Origin: an uncultured SAR86 cluster bacterium
GTDB lineage: Bacteria; Pseudomonadota; Gammaproteobacteria; Magnimaribacterales; AG-339-G14
Reading direction: 5' to 3'
DNA length: 64,000 nt
Assembly: GCA_902570035.1 (NCBI GenBank)
Contig: CACFWO010000003.1
Coordinates: 50,503 to 114,502 of the forward strand
In this document: positions 45,910-54,690 of the stretch, in pieces
Layout: each line of letters begins with the position of its first letter
Numbering within the stretch: position 1 is the first letter of the stretch
Position numbers and translations under genes: made by a program
Notes under the pieces: generated by a model
Databases searched by the model: none
Seen by the model: the letters and a program-made list of their open reading frames with translations, nothing else
Told to the model about the DNA's origin: nothing

Positions 45910-48525
45910 CTATTTTCTTTTTTTCCTTTTGGCTTTAGCTTGAAGTCTTCTCATTCTTCTATTTCCTGAAAATTCTTCATTTGGTTCAGATTTATTTTTA
46001 TTGACTTGTTCTTGAGGCGAAACAAAAGCGGATTGAATCTCTTCTTTATGACTTATCGTGTTTTTTATAACAGAACTTTCCTGAGTTGGTTGCTCTTCCT
46101 TATTGATTTGAATTTTGGATAAAAACTTTATGGCTTCTGCATTGATGTTTGTGAGAAGACCCTCGAACATTTCAAAAGCTTCTCTTTTATATTCAAGTCT
46201 GGGATCCTTTCCTGCATAACTTCTAAAGCCTATATTTTGTCTTAAGTATTCAAGAGCATTGATATGGTTTTTCCAAGATATATCTATGACTTGTAAAACA
46301 ATTTGTTTCTCTAGGCCAGGAAGAACTTCGCTGTATTCGATTCTTTTTTCAAGATATTTATTTTTAAGCTGACTTACAATTTCATCGATTAAGTTATCTT
46401 GATTATTCTTTTCATCATCTAAGAATTGAACTGGATCAAATTCAAAAGCAAAATCAGAAGATAGGGAATTCTTTAACTTATCTGTTTGCCACTGACTTTC
46501 TACGCTAGAAGGCTGCAGAAACGAATAAACTAAATCTGATATTTCATTGAATCGCATTGAATCAATTAATTCTGTTAAGTCATCTTCTTGAAGAATTTCC
46601 TCTCTTTGAGAATATATAACTTGTCTTTGTTCATTAAGGACATCGTCAAATTCAAGGATTCTTTTTCTCAGATCAAAATTTCTTCCCTCAACTCTTCTTT
46701 GAGCTCTCTCGATTGCTCCAGTGAGCATTCTATGTTCTATGGATTCTCCCTTCTTCATACCTCCAATTGATTGCATAAGATTTTTAACTCTTTCCGGTGC
46801 AAAAATCTTCATCAAGCTATCTTCTAAAGACAGAAAAAATTGTGATGAACCGGGATCTCCTTGTCTCCCAGATCTTCCTCTAAGCTGATTATCAACTCTC
46901 CTTGATTCGTGTCTTTCAGTTCCAATCACATGTAGACCTCCAAGCGATAAAACTTTTTCTCTGAAAGAAGCGTCCTTTTCATTACCTCCCAAGACGATAT
47001 CTGTTCCTCTTCCTGCCATATTTGTCGCTATGGTTACAGCATTCTGAGCTCCTGCCTGAGATATTATTTCAGCCTCTCTTTCATGTTGTTTTGCATTTAA
47101 AACATTATGTTCAATTTTTCTTTGTTTTAGTTTGCTGGATATTAATTCAGAAGTTTCTACGGAAATTGTCCCAACCAAAATTGGCGCGCCGGTCGAGTTA
47201 ATTGTCTCTATTTCCTCAACAAGAGCGTCGTACTTCTCCTCAAGGGTTAAATAAATTTTGTCATCCTTATCGTCTCTGATCATGGGCAGGTTAGTTGGTA
47301 TGACAATGGTCTCTAAAGAGTAAATTTCCTCAAACTCTTGAGCCTCAGTTTCAGCAGTCCCGGTCATGCCAGATAATTTATCGAAGAGTCTAAAAAAGTT
47401 TTGAAAAGTGGTTGATGCCAAAGTCTGACTTTCGACTTGGATATTTACATTTTCCTTAAGTTCTAGTGCTTGATGAACTCCGTCTGATAATCGTCTACCT
47501 GGTAAAGCTCTTCCAGTGTTTGTATCAATCAATACTACTTGACCATTTTGCACAAGATAATCTGTGTTTTTTTCAAACAGATTAAAGGCTCTTAGGGAAG
47601 ACTGAACCATGTTTAATAATTTTAGATTTTCACTCGCATAGAGCGAGTCATCCTCTTTAAGAAGTCCGTTGTGTACAAGAAGACGTTCAACGTTTTCATG
47701 ACCTTTCTCGGTAAGTTCAGCAGATCTTACTTTTTCATCAATCTGAAAATCTCCCTCTATAAAAACATCTCCTGTTTCCAAATCAAATTCTTCTTGCTTA
47801 AGGCGAGGAATTATCTGGCCTATCTTTTTATATATTTCAGAATTATCTTCGGCGACACCGCTTATGACTAAAGGAGTTCTAGCCTCATCAATCAGGATTG
47901 AATCTACCTCATCAACCACAGCAAAAAAAAGGTCTTTTTGCATTTTATGGGCTTTGTCCATTGCCATGTTATCCCTTAGATAGTCAAAACCAGCTTCGTT
48001 GTTTGTGATGTAAACAACATCTGCCTGATAGGCATTTTTTTTCTCTTCAAAACTTTGATTGGGAACAACATGACTAACTGTCAATCCAAGGCCTTCAAAC
48101 AAGGGCCTCATCCAATTTGCATCCCTTTCAGCTAGATACTCGTTAACAGTAATTACGTAAACACCTTTTCCGGTCAAAGCATTTAAGTAACAGGGTAGAG
48201 TAGCCACGAGGGTTTTTCCCTCACCGGTAGCCATCTCAGCGATCCTCCCTTCATTAAGGATAACTCCTCCAACGAGTTGGCAGTCATAATGTCTCAGACC
48301 CAAATTTCTTTTACTCGATTCTCTGACTAGTGCAAATGCTTGGGGAAGTACTTTTTCCAAGGCTTCCCCCGAACGAACTTGATCTTTCAGTTCATTAGAT
48401 TTTGCCAGCAAATCATCAGCATTTAATTGCTCAAAAGAGGACTCCAAAGAATTAATTTGATCAACAGTTTTGGAAATACGGTTAATGACTCTTTTATGTT
48501 TTGAGCCAAATAAAAAGCCAAACAT
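45910..48525 (-). CDS. secA: Protein translocase ATPase SecA (lacks C-terminal zinc domain)
   Basis: SecA drives preproteins through SecYEG. Seen: Walker A MATGEGKTLVATLP, DEVDSILIDEARTPLVISG, SGMTGTAETEAQEFE, TNMAGRGTDIVLGGNE and RGRSGRQGDPGSSQFFLSLED. The 871 residues end NRRMRRLQAKAKRKKRK. The usual CxCxSGxxxKxCHG zinc tail, which binds SecB and ribosomes, is replaced by this basic tail. It lies 3 nt after lpxC, a conserved gammaproteobacterial pairing. Confidence 0.97.
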   Translation of the reverse strand: MFGFLFGSKHKRVINRISKTVDQINSLESSFEQLNADDLLAKSNELKDQVRSGEALEKVLPQAFALVRESSKRNLGLRHYDCQLVGGVILNEGRIAEMATGEGKTLVATLPCYLNALTGKGVYVITVNEYLAERDANWMRPLFEGLGLTVSHVVPNQSFEEKKNAYQADVVYITNNEAGFDYLRDNMAMDKAHKMQKDLFFAVVDEVDSILIDEARTPLVISGVAEDNSEIYKKIGQIIPRLKQEEFDLETGDVFIEGDFQIDEKVRSAELTEKGHENVERLLVHNGLLKEDDSLYASENLKLLNMVQSSLRAFNLFEKNTDYLVQNGQVVLIDTNTGRALPGRRLSDGVHQALELKENVNIQVESQTLASTTFQNFFRLFDKLSGMTGTAETEAQEFEEIYSLETIVIPTNLPMIRDDKDDKIYLTLEEKYDALVEEIETINSTGAPILVGTISVETSELISSKLKQRKIEHNVLNAKQHEREAEIISQAGAQNAVTIATNMAGRGTDIVLGGNEKDASFREKVLSLGGLHVIGTERHESRRVDNQLRGRSGRQGDPGSSQFFLSLEDSLMKIFAPERVKNLMQSIGGMKKGESIEHRMLTGAIERAQRRVEGRNFDLRKRILEFDDVLNEQRQVIYSQREEILQEDDLTELIDSMRFNEISDLVYSFLQPSSVESQWQTDKLKNSLSSDFAFEFDPVQFLDDEKNNQDNLIDEIVSQLKNKYLEKRIEYSEVLPGLEKQIVLQVIDISWKNHINALEYLRQNIGFRSYAGKDPRLEYKREAFEMFEGLLTNINAEAIKFLSKIQINKEEQPTQESSVIKNTISHKEEIQSAFVSPQEQVNKNKSEPNEEFSGNRRMRRLQAKAKRKKRK

Positions 48526-48528
48526 TTC

Positions 48529-49449
48529 TTATCCTGTACTCGGGTCAATGATTGGATCGATATATCTGATGAACTGATTGCCTTCTTCTGCAGTAATTAT
48601 TTCCCAAGTATCAGGATTATCGATAAGTTTTCTTAAAAGTTGGTTATTATGAGAATGACCAGATTTATAACCTTCAAAAGATCCAATTAGATTGTGTTTT
48701 AGTAAATATAAGTCACCAATGACATCAAGAATTTTATGCTTGACGAACTCATCCTCTGACCTCAAACCTTCTTCATTAAGAATTTCATTCTCACCAATTG
48801 CTATAGCATTTTTCTCACTTGCTCCTAGAGCTAAGTTTTCTTTTTTTAATGCATCAACTTCACTCATAAAGCCAAAAGTTCTTGCGCGAGATATCTCTTT
48901 GAGAAAAGTTGTTGAATTGAAGTCAATACTAGCCTTGTTGGGCTGTCTTTTGTGAACAGGATGATCATAATCAAGTTCATAACTTACTTTGAAACCATCA
49001 TAGGGCGACAGTGATACTCTCGCGCCATTCTTAGCTTCCACAGATACCGGTTTTTTTATTTTTATAAATTTTTTAACTTCTTTTTGTTCCTTTATGCCAG
49101 CTGATTGAATCAAAAAAACAAAAGGATTTGCTGAACCATCCATAATAGGGACTTCAATGTCATTAATTTGGACATAAGCATTATCGATGCCTAAACCTGC
49201 AAAAGCAGAGAGCATATGTTCAACTGTAGAGATTTCAATATCTTCACTTACCAGTGTTGTTGCGAGCGCTGTAGCTCCTACGTTTTCAACGGAAGCTTGG
49301 ATCTCAACAACTGGGTCACAGTCAACTCTCTGAAAAATAATTCCAGTATTTTCAGGTGCGGGTAAAAGTTTTATTGTAATTTTTCTGCCTGAATGCAAGC
49401 CTACGCCACTTGCCTTAATGGGATTAGTTAAAGTTCTTTGAGCTAGCAT
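48529..49449 (-). CDS. lpxC: UDP-3-O-acyl-N-acetylglucosamine deacetylase
   Basis: LpxC performs the committed step of lipid A synthesis. Seen: zinc ligands H78 ([10 protein letters not shown]), H238 and D242 ([13 protein letters not shown]) and the catalytic H265 in SGHSHNN. It has 306 residues, normal length. It lies between rlmB (2-nt gap) and secA. Its presence confirms an LPS-bearing outer membrane, consistent with lptE here. Confidence 0.97.
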   Translation of the reverse strand: MLAQRTLTNPIKASGVGLHSGRKITIKLLPAPENTGIIFQRVDCDPVVEIQASVENVGATALATTLVSEDIEISTVEHMLSAFAGLGIDNAYVQINDIEVPIMDGSANPFVFLIQSAGIKEQKEVKKFIKIKKPVSVEAKNGARVSLSPYDGFKVSYELDYDHPVHKRQPNKASIDFNSTTFLKEISRARTFGFMSEVDALKKENLALGASEKNAIAIGENEILNEEGLRSEDEFVKHKILDVIGDLYLLKHNLIGSFEGYKSGHSHNNQLLRKLIDNPDTWEIITAEEGNQFIRYIDPIIDPSTG

Positions 49450-49451
49450 TT

Positions 49452-50162
49452 CTAGTTTGTTCTTTGTCTATTAATCTCAAAAACAATTACTGAAGTTGCA
49501 ATAGCTGCATTGAGACTCTCCAATTTATCGCTTATTGGAATCTTGATTATTTTATCGCATTTTAATTTTAAAGTTTCTTGAATACCTCTATTTTCTGAAC
49601 CTATTATTAAACCTAATTTTTTGGAAAAATCAGTATCGTAAATAGATTCTGACTGTGAATTCCCTTCAGCTCCATAGATTAAAAACCCTCTAAGCTTCAG
49701 CATCTCTGTAATCCTCTTAAGGTTTGGCACAATCACAAATGGGATAAGTTCGCTTGATCCTTTTGAAACTTCTCTTACCGATTTAGTTAAATGACATGCC
49801 CTGGATTTTGGAACCACTACCGCATCAACCATTCCTCCCAAGCTTGTGCGAAGGATTGACCCAAGGTTGTTGGGATCAGTTATGTGATCGAGCAAAAGAA
49901 TAACGGCGTCCTCTTTAGTCTCTAAAAATTTTTCCAGGTACTCTATATTTTTTGGTTCTGATGGTTTGAAAATCAGATTGATCTTTTTATTTGGATCTTT
50001 AAATTTTTTTATTTCAATTTTTAATTTCTTCTCCAAAGCGATCTTTTTTATAGCTTTAATTCTTTTTGAAATTAAATTGTCATCTACTTCCAACAACCTA
50101 ACTGACTCAGGTTTGTTGGCAAGTAAAGTTTTGATCGTATTTAAATCTGATGTCTCGAACAT
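49452..50162 (-). CDS. rlmB: 23S rRNA (guanosine-2251-2'-O)-methyltransferase RlmB (SpoU/TrmH family)
   Basis: RlmB methylates G2251 in the ribosomal P-loop. Seen: the SpoU motifs [31 protein letters not shown] and [22 protein letters not shown], which form the trefoil-knot SAM site, after an N-terminal substrate-binding part. It has 236 residues. The rnr-rlmB order (2-nt gap) matches E. coli and favours RlmB over other SpoU methyltransferases. Confidence 0.92.
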   Translation of the reverse strand: MFETSDLNTIKTLLANKPESVRLLEVDDNLISKRIKAIKKIALEKKLKIEIKKFKDPNKKINLIFKPSEPKNIEYLEKFLETKEDAVILLLDHITDPNNLGSILRTSLGGMVDAVVVPKSRACHLTKSVREVSKGSSELIPFVIVPNLKRITEMLKLRGFLIYGAEGNSQSESIYDTDFSKKLGLIIGSENRGIQETLKLKCDKIIKIPISDKLESLNAAIATSVIVFEINRQRTN

Positions 50163-50164
50163 TT

Positions 50165-52027
50165 TTATGCTGGTATTAAACTTATTTTACCTTCATAAGG
50201 ATGCACCGATTCGATAATGCAACTCATTTTATCTCCAATGCTTATCGTACCTTGTCTACTGACTAAGGATTTCATCTCATAATTAAAATTGTAATATTTA
50301 TTTTTGAATGAGCTTATGTGACACAACCCTTCGATGTTAATTTGATCTAGCTTCACAAATACTCCAAATTCTGTAACTCCGGTTATGATTCCAGAAAATT
50401 TATTCCCTATATAATTTTGTCCGCATCGCGATCTCAGAACTTTATCTGCTTCCTTAGAGATTTGATCAGCCTCTCTTTCTCTAAAACTGCAATTTTCTGC
50501 AATGTCAGCTAAATCATTTTTTGATAAAGATTTAAATTTCTTTTTATGAATAATTTGCTTTATACATCTATGAACCACTAAATCCGGATATCTTCTGATG
50601 GGTGAGGTGAAGTGTAAATATTCATCTAAACCCAAAGCGAAATGTTCACTCCTCTCAGAAGAGTATATTGCGAGTTTCATGCTTTTTAGAATTTCAAGAG
50701 CTAAGATTTCATTGATTTTATGCTTTGAGGTTTTTTGAACCCAATCGAAAATGGATTTTCTAGAGAGATTAAAATCTTCTGATATGGGTAAACCTCTTGA
50801 TTGAAGAAATTTTTGTAATGAAATGATCTTATCCATATCCGGGAAGTCATGAAATCTAAAAATAGTGCTTATTTGATTTTCCTTTAGAAATTTTGCAGCA
50901 GATATGTTTGCCAAAATCATGCATTCCTCAACGGCCTTATGACTTAAATATCTTGTTACCGGAACAAAAGCTTTAAGTTTTCCTTTCTTAACATCTGGTC
51001 GGTACTCATTCAATTCAAAATCTATTGCGAGTCTTTGCTTCCTTTTTTCAATTCTTTTTTTGCATATTTCTAACAATTTCTTTAAATCATTTGAAAATTC
51101 TGGATGTCTATCTATGTTATCTTTCTCAAGATTTGAAAGTTCGTCATAAGTAAACCTTTTCTTCGATTCGATAATTGCTGAAGAAAATTTGAAAGTTTTA
51201 AGAGAACAATCTTTATCAAGAATCATTTCACAGACCAGCGTTAACCTTTTTTCAAGAGGGCGAAGAGAGCAAATATCGTTTGATAATTCTTTTGGTAGCA
51301 TTGGAATAACTTTTGAATTCAAATAAATTGATGTTGCTCTTTCTGCAGCCACTTTATCCAAGGAAGATCCTTCCGAAACAAAAGCAGAGACATCAGCAAT
51401 TGCTACTAACAATTTGTATCCATTTGAAGTTTGTTCGCAGCAAATTGCGTCATCAAAATCTTTTGCATTTTTACCATCAACGGTAAAAAAATTTTTATCA
51501 GTTAAATCTTTATATTTAGAAGAAAAATTTCCAGAATTATGTTCTCTCAAAATCCTATTTATTTCTGGCAATATTATTTTTGGAAAAGTTCTCTTTATAT
51601 TAAGATTTGTTTGCAAAGCAATCTCGTCTGCTTCTTCAAAAATATTTGAAAATATAAGTTGCTCAACTATGTAACCTTCAGGCCTGTGTTTTAAGCTTGG
51701 TTGTTTTTTTATTTTTATTTTACAAAAGTCACCATTTTTGAGTTTTTTAGAAGTATTCTTTTTTATAACTATTTCTAGATGAAACTCATTGTTAACGGAT
51801 TCTGCAATCCATCCTTTGTTAGTTTTTTTTAATTTACCTATGACTTCGCTTGTATTTCTCTCGATTATTTTTTGAATGGTTGCTTTATCTTGCTGAACTG
51901 AACATTCAACCTTATCACCTGGAAATACTTTAAATAATTCCTTTCTTGAAAGTTTAAATGATAGATCTTCAGACACTAATAAAGATCCTTTGCCATTTTT
52001 TGAAAGTTTTACAATTCCTTTAAACAT
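50165..52027 (-). CDS. rnr: Ribonuclease R (short form)
   Basis: RNase R is a processive 3'-5' exoribonuclease that degrades structured RNA. Seen: two cold-shock-like regions in the first 150 residues, the RNB catalytic motif GKNAKDFDDAI with its Asp cluster, HFTSPIRRYPDLVVHR, and a C-terminal S1 domain (GIITGVTEFGVFVKLD). The 620 residues lack the N-terminal HTH and the lysine-rich C-terminal tail of the 813-residue E. coli enzyme, so RNase II-like features are possible. Adjacency to rlmB supports rnr. Confidence 0.9.
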   Translation of the reverse strand: MFKGIVKLSKNGKGSLLVSEDLSFKLSRKELFKVFPGDKVECSVQQDKATIQKIIERNTSEVIGKLKKTNKGWIAESVNNEFHLEIVIKKNTSKKLKNGDFCKIKIKKQPSLKHRPEGYIVEQLIFSNIFEEADEIALQTNLNIKRTFPKIILPEINRILREHNSGNFSSKYKDLTDKNFFTVDGKNAKDFDDAICCEQTSNGYKLLVAIADVSAFVSEGSSLDKVAAERATSIYLNSKVIPMLPKELSNDICSLRPLEKRLTLVCEMILDKDCSLKTFKFSSAIIESKKRFTYDELSNLEKDNIDRHPEFSNDLKKLLEICKKRIEKRKQRLAIDFELNEYRPDVKKGKLKAFVPVTRYLSHKAVEECMILANISAAKFLKENQISTIFRFHDFPDMDKIISLQKFLQSRGLPISEDFNLSRKSIFDWVQKTSKHKINEILALEILKSMKLAIYSSERSEHFALGLDEYLHFTSPIRRYPDLVVHRCIKQIIHKKKFKSLSKNDLADIAENCSFREREADQISKEADKVLRSRCGQNYIGNKFSGIITGVTEFGVFVKLDQINIEGLCHISSFKNKYYNFNYEMKSLVSRQGTISIGDKMSCIIESVHPYEGKISLIPA

Positions 52028-52048
52028 TTATGTCTCAATGAGTTACTC

Positions 52049-52058
52049 AAGTATACTT
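52049..52058. promoter_or_regulatory. Palindromic -10 shared by rnr (minus) and the Gfo/Idh gene (plus)
   Basis: The perfect 10-bp palindrome AAGTATACTT sits in a 36-bp divergent gap and yields TATACT on both strands (52052-52057 plus, 52050-52055 minus). On the plus strand it ends 6 nt before the ATG at 52064. On the minus strand it lies 22 nt before the rnr ATG. It fits a bidirectional promoter with a shared -10. Confidence 0.5.
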
Positions 52059-52063
52059 TTTCA

Positions 52064-52993
52064 ATGGTTAATAAGCTCAAATTTGGATTATTGGGAGCAC
52101 TAGGGTACATAGCTCCTCGCCATATTCAAGCAATCAATAATATTAATGCAGATCTAAAGTGCGTCAGTGATTTGGATTTTAACTCAGCTCAAAAAAAAGA
52201 ATTCTTTTCTAAGAACATAGAAACCCTTGATAGTCTTGAGGAAATGATCAAATTCCATCAGAAAGATAACTTAGACTATATTTCTATCTGTACACCAAAT
52301 CACTTACACACTGATCAAATAATTTCTTGCTTAGAAAATGATATCAATGTGATTTGTGAAAAGCCCCTCGCTTTATCTGTTTCAGACTTAGACAGGATTA
52401 GAAAATCTGAATCCGTTTCTGCCGCTAAGGTTTTTACAATCATGCAATTAAGATTTCATGAGTCAATAATTCAATTGAAACAAAATATAACTTCACAAAA
52501 GTCAGAAGAAAAACATGAGGTCATCCTGATATATGCTACGACAAGAGGTTCAGAGTTTTTTTCTTCCTGGAGAGGGAGTGAAAATAAATCAGGAGGGATT
52601 CTTTTCGAATTTGGTATTCACTATTTGGATATTTTGATTGATATTTTTGGCCAAGTTTCAAATTTCAATGTCAACAAGTTATCTCTCAATCAAGCTAACG
52701 TTCTTATCGAACACGAAAACGCGAAAGTTTTAATAATGATTAATGTTTTATCTAAAGAAAAACTTAAAGAAATGGGACAAGAGGAAGTTTTGTATCGATC
52801 TTTCACCATAAATGGAGATGAATTTGAATTTACGGGGGGATTCCAAGATTTGCATACCAAGAGTTATGAATCAATTCTTGAAGGAAAGGGCTTTACCGTT
52901 GAGGATGCGTCCAAATCAATTAAACAAATATCTAAAATAATGGATGAGTTTGAAAAAGGATCGACCTATAAACCAATTTTAAACAATCTTTAG
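52064..52993 (+). CDS. Gfo/Idh/MocA oxidoreductase, WbpB-like
   Basis: This is an NAD(P)-dependent sugar dehydrogenase fold. Seen: the N-terminal Rossmann loop GLLGALGYIAPRHIQAI, ISICTPNHLHTDQI and the catalytic-type CEKPLALSVSDLD. The start closely resembles WbpB/WlbA enzymes that oxidise UDP-GlcNAc-uronate at C3 in O-antigen sugar synthesis. It has 309 residues. The usual aminotransferase and acetyltransferase partners are not here, so the sugar-nucleotide role is inferred. rraA follows after 2 nt. Confidence 0.8.
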   Translation: MVNKLKFGLLGALGYIAPRHIQAINNINADLKCVSDLDFNSAQKKEFFSKNIETLDSLEEMIKFHQKDNLDYISICTPNHLHTDQIISCLENDINVICEKPLALSVSDLDRIRKSESVSAAKVFTIMQLRFHESIIQLKQNITSQKSEEKHEVILIYATTRGSEFFSSWRGSENKSGGILFEFGIHYLDILIDIFGQVSNFNVNKLSLNQANVLIEHENAKVLIMINVLSKEKLKEMGQEEVLYRSFTINGDEFEFTGGFQDLHTKSYESILEGKGFTVEDASKSIKQISKIMDEFEKGSTYKPILNNL

Positions 52994-52995
52994 AA

Positions 52996-53499
52996 ATGCA
53001 AAAAATTTCAACTCCAGACCTTAGCGATCTTAATCCTAGCGTTCCATTCGTAGGCTTACAATTTAATTCGTATGGAGCAAGAGATTTTCTTTATGGGCCT
53101 TTAAAAACAGTTCATGCTCCAAACGATAATTCATTTGTTAAAAAAATATTAGCAACAGAAGGGCAGGGAGGAGTTCTTTTTGTCGATGGGAATAAAAGTT
53201 TTGAGGTTGCCCTCTTGGGAGACATGATTGCTGAAAATGCTTATAAAAATAATTGGAATGGAATAATTATCCTCGGCTGTGTAAGGGATGTAGATGTCTT
53301 GAAAACAATTGATATGGGAATTTTTGCCCTTGGCTCTGTTCCTAAAAAAAGTGAAAAAAAAGATAGAGGTTCCATTGATGCCCCTATTGAAATAGACGGA
53401 TTGATAATTAATTCAAATGATTGGGTCTATGGAGATTCAACGGGAGTCTTAGTCTCCAAAGTGGAGCTGGCGATAGGAGTCGAACCTACGACCGCCTGA
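52996..53499 (+). CDS. rraA: RraA family protein (RNase E inhibitor / 4-hydroxy-4-methyl-2-oxoglutarate aldolase fold)
   Basis: RraA either inhibits RNase E or acts as an aldolase. Sequence alone does not decide. Seen: GQGGVLFVDGNKSFEVALLGD, NGIIILGCVRDVDVLKT with the conserved Arg/Asp, ALGSVPKKSEKKDRG and WVYGDSTGVLVSK. It has 167 residues. The final residues ELAIGVEPTTA are read from the antisense of tRNA-Thr (38-nt overlap), so the stop codon lies inside a tRNA gene. Confidence 0.88.
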   Translation: MQKISTPDLSDLNPSVPFVGLQFNSYGARDFLYGPLKTVHAPNDNSFVKKILATEGQGGVLFVDGNKSFEVALLGDMIAENAYKNNWNGIIILGCVRDVDVLKTIDMGIFALGSVPKKSEKKDRGSIDAPIEIDGLIINSNDWVYGDSTGVLVSKVELAIGVEPTTA

Positions 53500-53537
53500 T
53501 TACAAATCAGGAGCTCTACCAACTGAGCTACGCCAGC
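53462..53537 (-). tRNA. tRNA-Thr (TGT)
   Basis: A 76-nt minus-strand cloverleaf: acceptor GCTGGCG pairs with CGCCAGC, anticodon loop TTTGTAA gives TGT, discriminator T, and CCA encoded. Its 3' part overlaps the end of convergent rraA by 38 nt. In E. coli the equivalent gene is co-directional with tRNA-Tyr and tuf. Here it is inverted and separated by birA. Confidence 0.96.
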
Positions 53538-53556
53538 AACGACGAGAATTATAAAC

Positions 53557-54354
53557 TCATTTCTTTAATTTCAAAGATACTTCTCCAGAACTAAATTTCA
53601 CTATCCTTTGATCCTTCATATTTTGTGCGATTAAGAGGCCCTTATTATCTATTCCTTTTCCAATGAATATTTCATTAGGTTTATCTTTCAGAGTAAATTC
53701 CTTATCTCTTAATAAATCTAAAGATGTAAATCTTTTAAGGAAGTAATCAAACTCTTCTTGCTCAAACTTATTTAAGGTTATGCATAATTGATTAATCATT
53801 TCTGTAATGATTGAGTTTCTATCTACTGATTGTTTCTTTTCTAATTTTATTGAGGTCCACTCTTGATCTATGAGCTCTGAATATTCCATGTTTACATTGA
53901 TTCCTATGCCAATAACTACTTTGGTCAATTCATCTACTTTTGCCGTTTCTATCAAAATTCCACAAATTTTTTTATTTCCTACAAGAAGATCATTAGGCCA
54001 CTTGATCAAAGACATCACATTTATTTTAGTAAGGACTTTAGATACTGATAAAGCTACTGCTATGCTGAGTCCAGATAAATCTTCTTTTTTCAAAAATGAG
54101 TTCAGGGAAAAATATATATTCTTAAACTTAGGACTTATCCATGACTTACCTCTTCGTCCTCTACCTTTAGTTTGCTCTTCTGCAATGCATATTTTTATAT
54201 CTTTATTTTTATTTTTTTCTTTTCTTAGAAGGTAGTCATTCGTAGAACTAATGGTATCGAATACCTCTAGAACAACTTTTGATCTAAATTCGTTACTAAG
54301 TTTCGATAATATTTTTTCTTTATCTAAAGGATTTTTATTGACAACTTCTATCAT
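53557..54354 (-). CDS. birA: Biotin--[acetyl-CoA-carboxylase] ligase (no HTH domain)
   Basis: BirA attaches biotin to AccB. Seen: ISSTNDYL, the biotinyl-AMP loop KGRGRRGKSW (residues 63-72), IKWPNDLL and CGILIETA. Start ATG 54354 gives 265 residues with only about 28 before the catalytic domain, so the DNA-binding HTH of E. coli BirA is missing and it should not be a repressor. A longer frame to 54462 merely translates the antisense of tRNA-Tyr (MEGAGFEPA) and is rejected. It ends 20 bp from tRNA-Thr. Confidence 0.92.
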   Translation of the reverse strand: MIEVVNKNPLDKEKILSKLSNEFRSKVVLEVFDTISSTNDYLLRKEKNKNKDIKICIAEEQTKGRGRRGKSWISPKFKNIYFSLNSFLKKEDLSGLSIAVALSVSKVLTKINVMSLIKWPNDLLVGNKKICGILIETAKVDELTKVVIGIGINVNMEYSELIDQEWTSIKLEKKQSVDRNSIITEMINQLCITLNKFEQEEFDYFLKRFTSLDLLRDKEFTLKDKPNEIFIGKGIDNKGLLIAQNMKDQRIVKFSSGEVSLKLKK

Positions 54355-54366
54355 GACTCCGAGAAT
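54338..54366 (+). promoter_or_regulatory. Promoter of tRNA-Tyr, overlapping the birA start codon
   Basis: A perfect -35 TTGACA (54338-54343), a 17-bp spacer and GAGAAT (54361-54366, 4 of 6) place the start about 8 bp before tRNA-Tyr, followed by a GC-richer discriminator. The spacer contains the birA start codon (54352-54354, other strand). Confidence 0.55.
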
Positions 54367-54380
54367 ACCACGCTCTGACT

Positions 54381-54464
54381 GGAGGGGTTGGGGAGCGGTC
54401 AAACCCAGCTGACTGTAAATCAGCCGCTTCGGCTTCGCAGGTTCGAATCCTGCCCCCTCCACCA
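54381..54464 (+). tRNA. tRNA-Tyr (GTA)
   Basis: An 84-nt class II tRNA: acceptor GGAGGGG pairs with CCCCTCC, anticodon loop CTGTAAA gives GTA, a long variable arm (CCGCTTCGGCTTCG), and CCA encoded. It lies in the ancestral tRNA-tuf cluster. The tRNA-Gly(TCC) that follows in E. coli is absent. Confidence 0.97.
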
Positions 54465-54471
54465 GAAATTC

Positions 54472-54500
54472 TTGCCTTTATGACAAGAAAACAGTATAAA
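54472..54500 (+). promoter_or_regulatory. Promoter of the tRNA-Thr(GGT)-tuf operon
   Basis: TTGCCT (54472-54477), a 17-bp spacer and TATAAA (54495-54500) are followed by a GC-rich discriminator (TGCCACCGG), the form seen at stringently controlled stable-RNA promoters. The rest of the 122-bp Tyr-Thr tRNA gap shows no other gene. Confidence 0.6.
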
Positions 54501-54586
54501 TGCCACCGGAGCGAAAGGTCTAGGATATTTCGTTATATTTTTAACAAGAATTTATCCTTTTTTGATCCGGAATTGTGAACATTTAT

Positions 54587-54662
<76 letters not shown>

Positions 54663-54690
54663 GACAGTAAATTTTTAAAGAGGATAGACA

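Noticed and set aside
54355..54462. N-terminal extension of birA beginning MEGAGFEPA
   Set aside because: It is a translation of the antisense strand of tRNA-Tyr, a known annotation artefact. ATG 54354 gives a natural BirA start.
54465..54586. Search for tRNA-Gly(TCC) between tRNA-Tyr and tRNA-Thr
   Set aside because: No cloverleaf or T-arm sequence is present. The gap holds only a promoter-like element and a small TTCTTG/CAAGAA inverted repeat.
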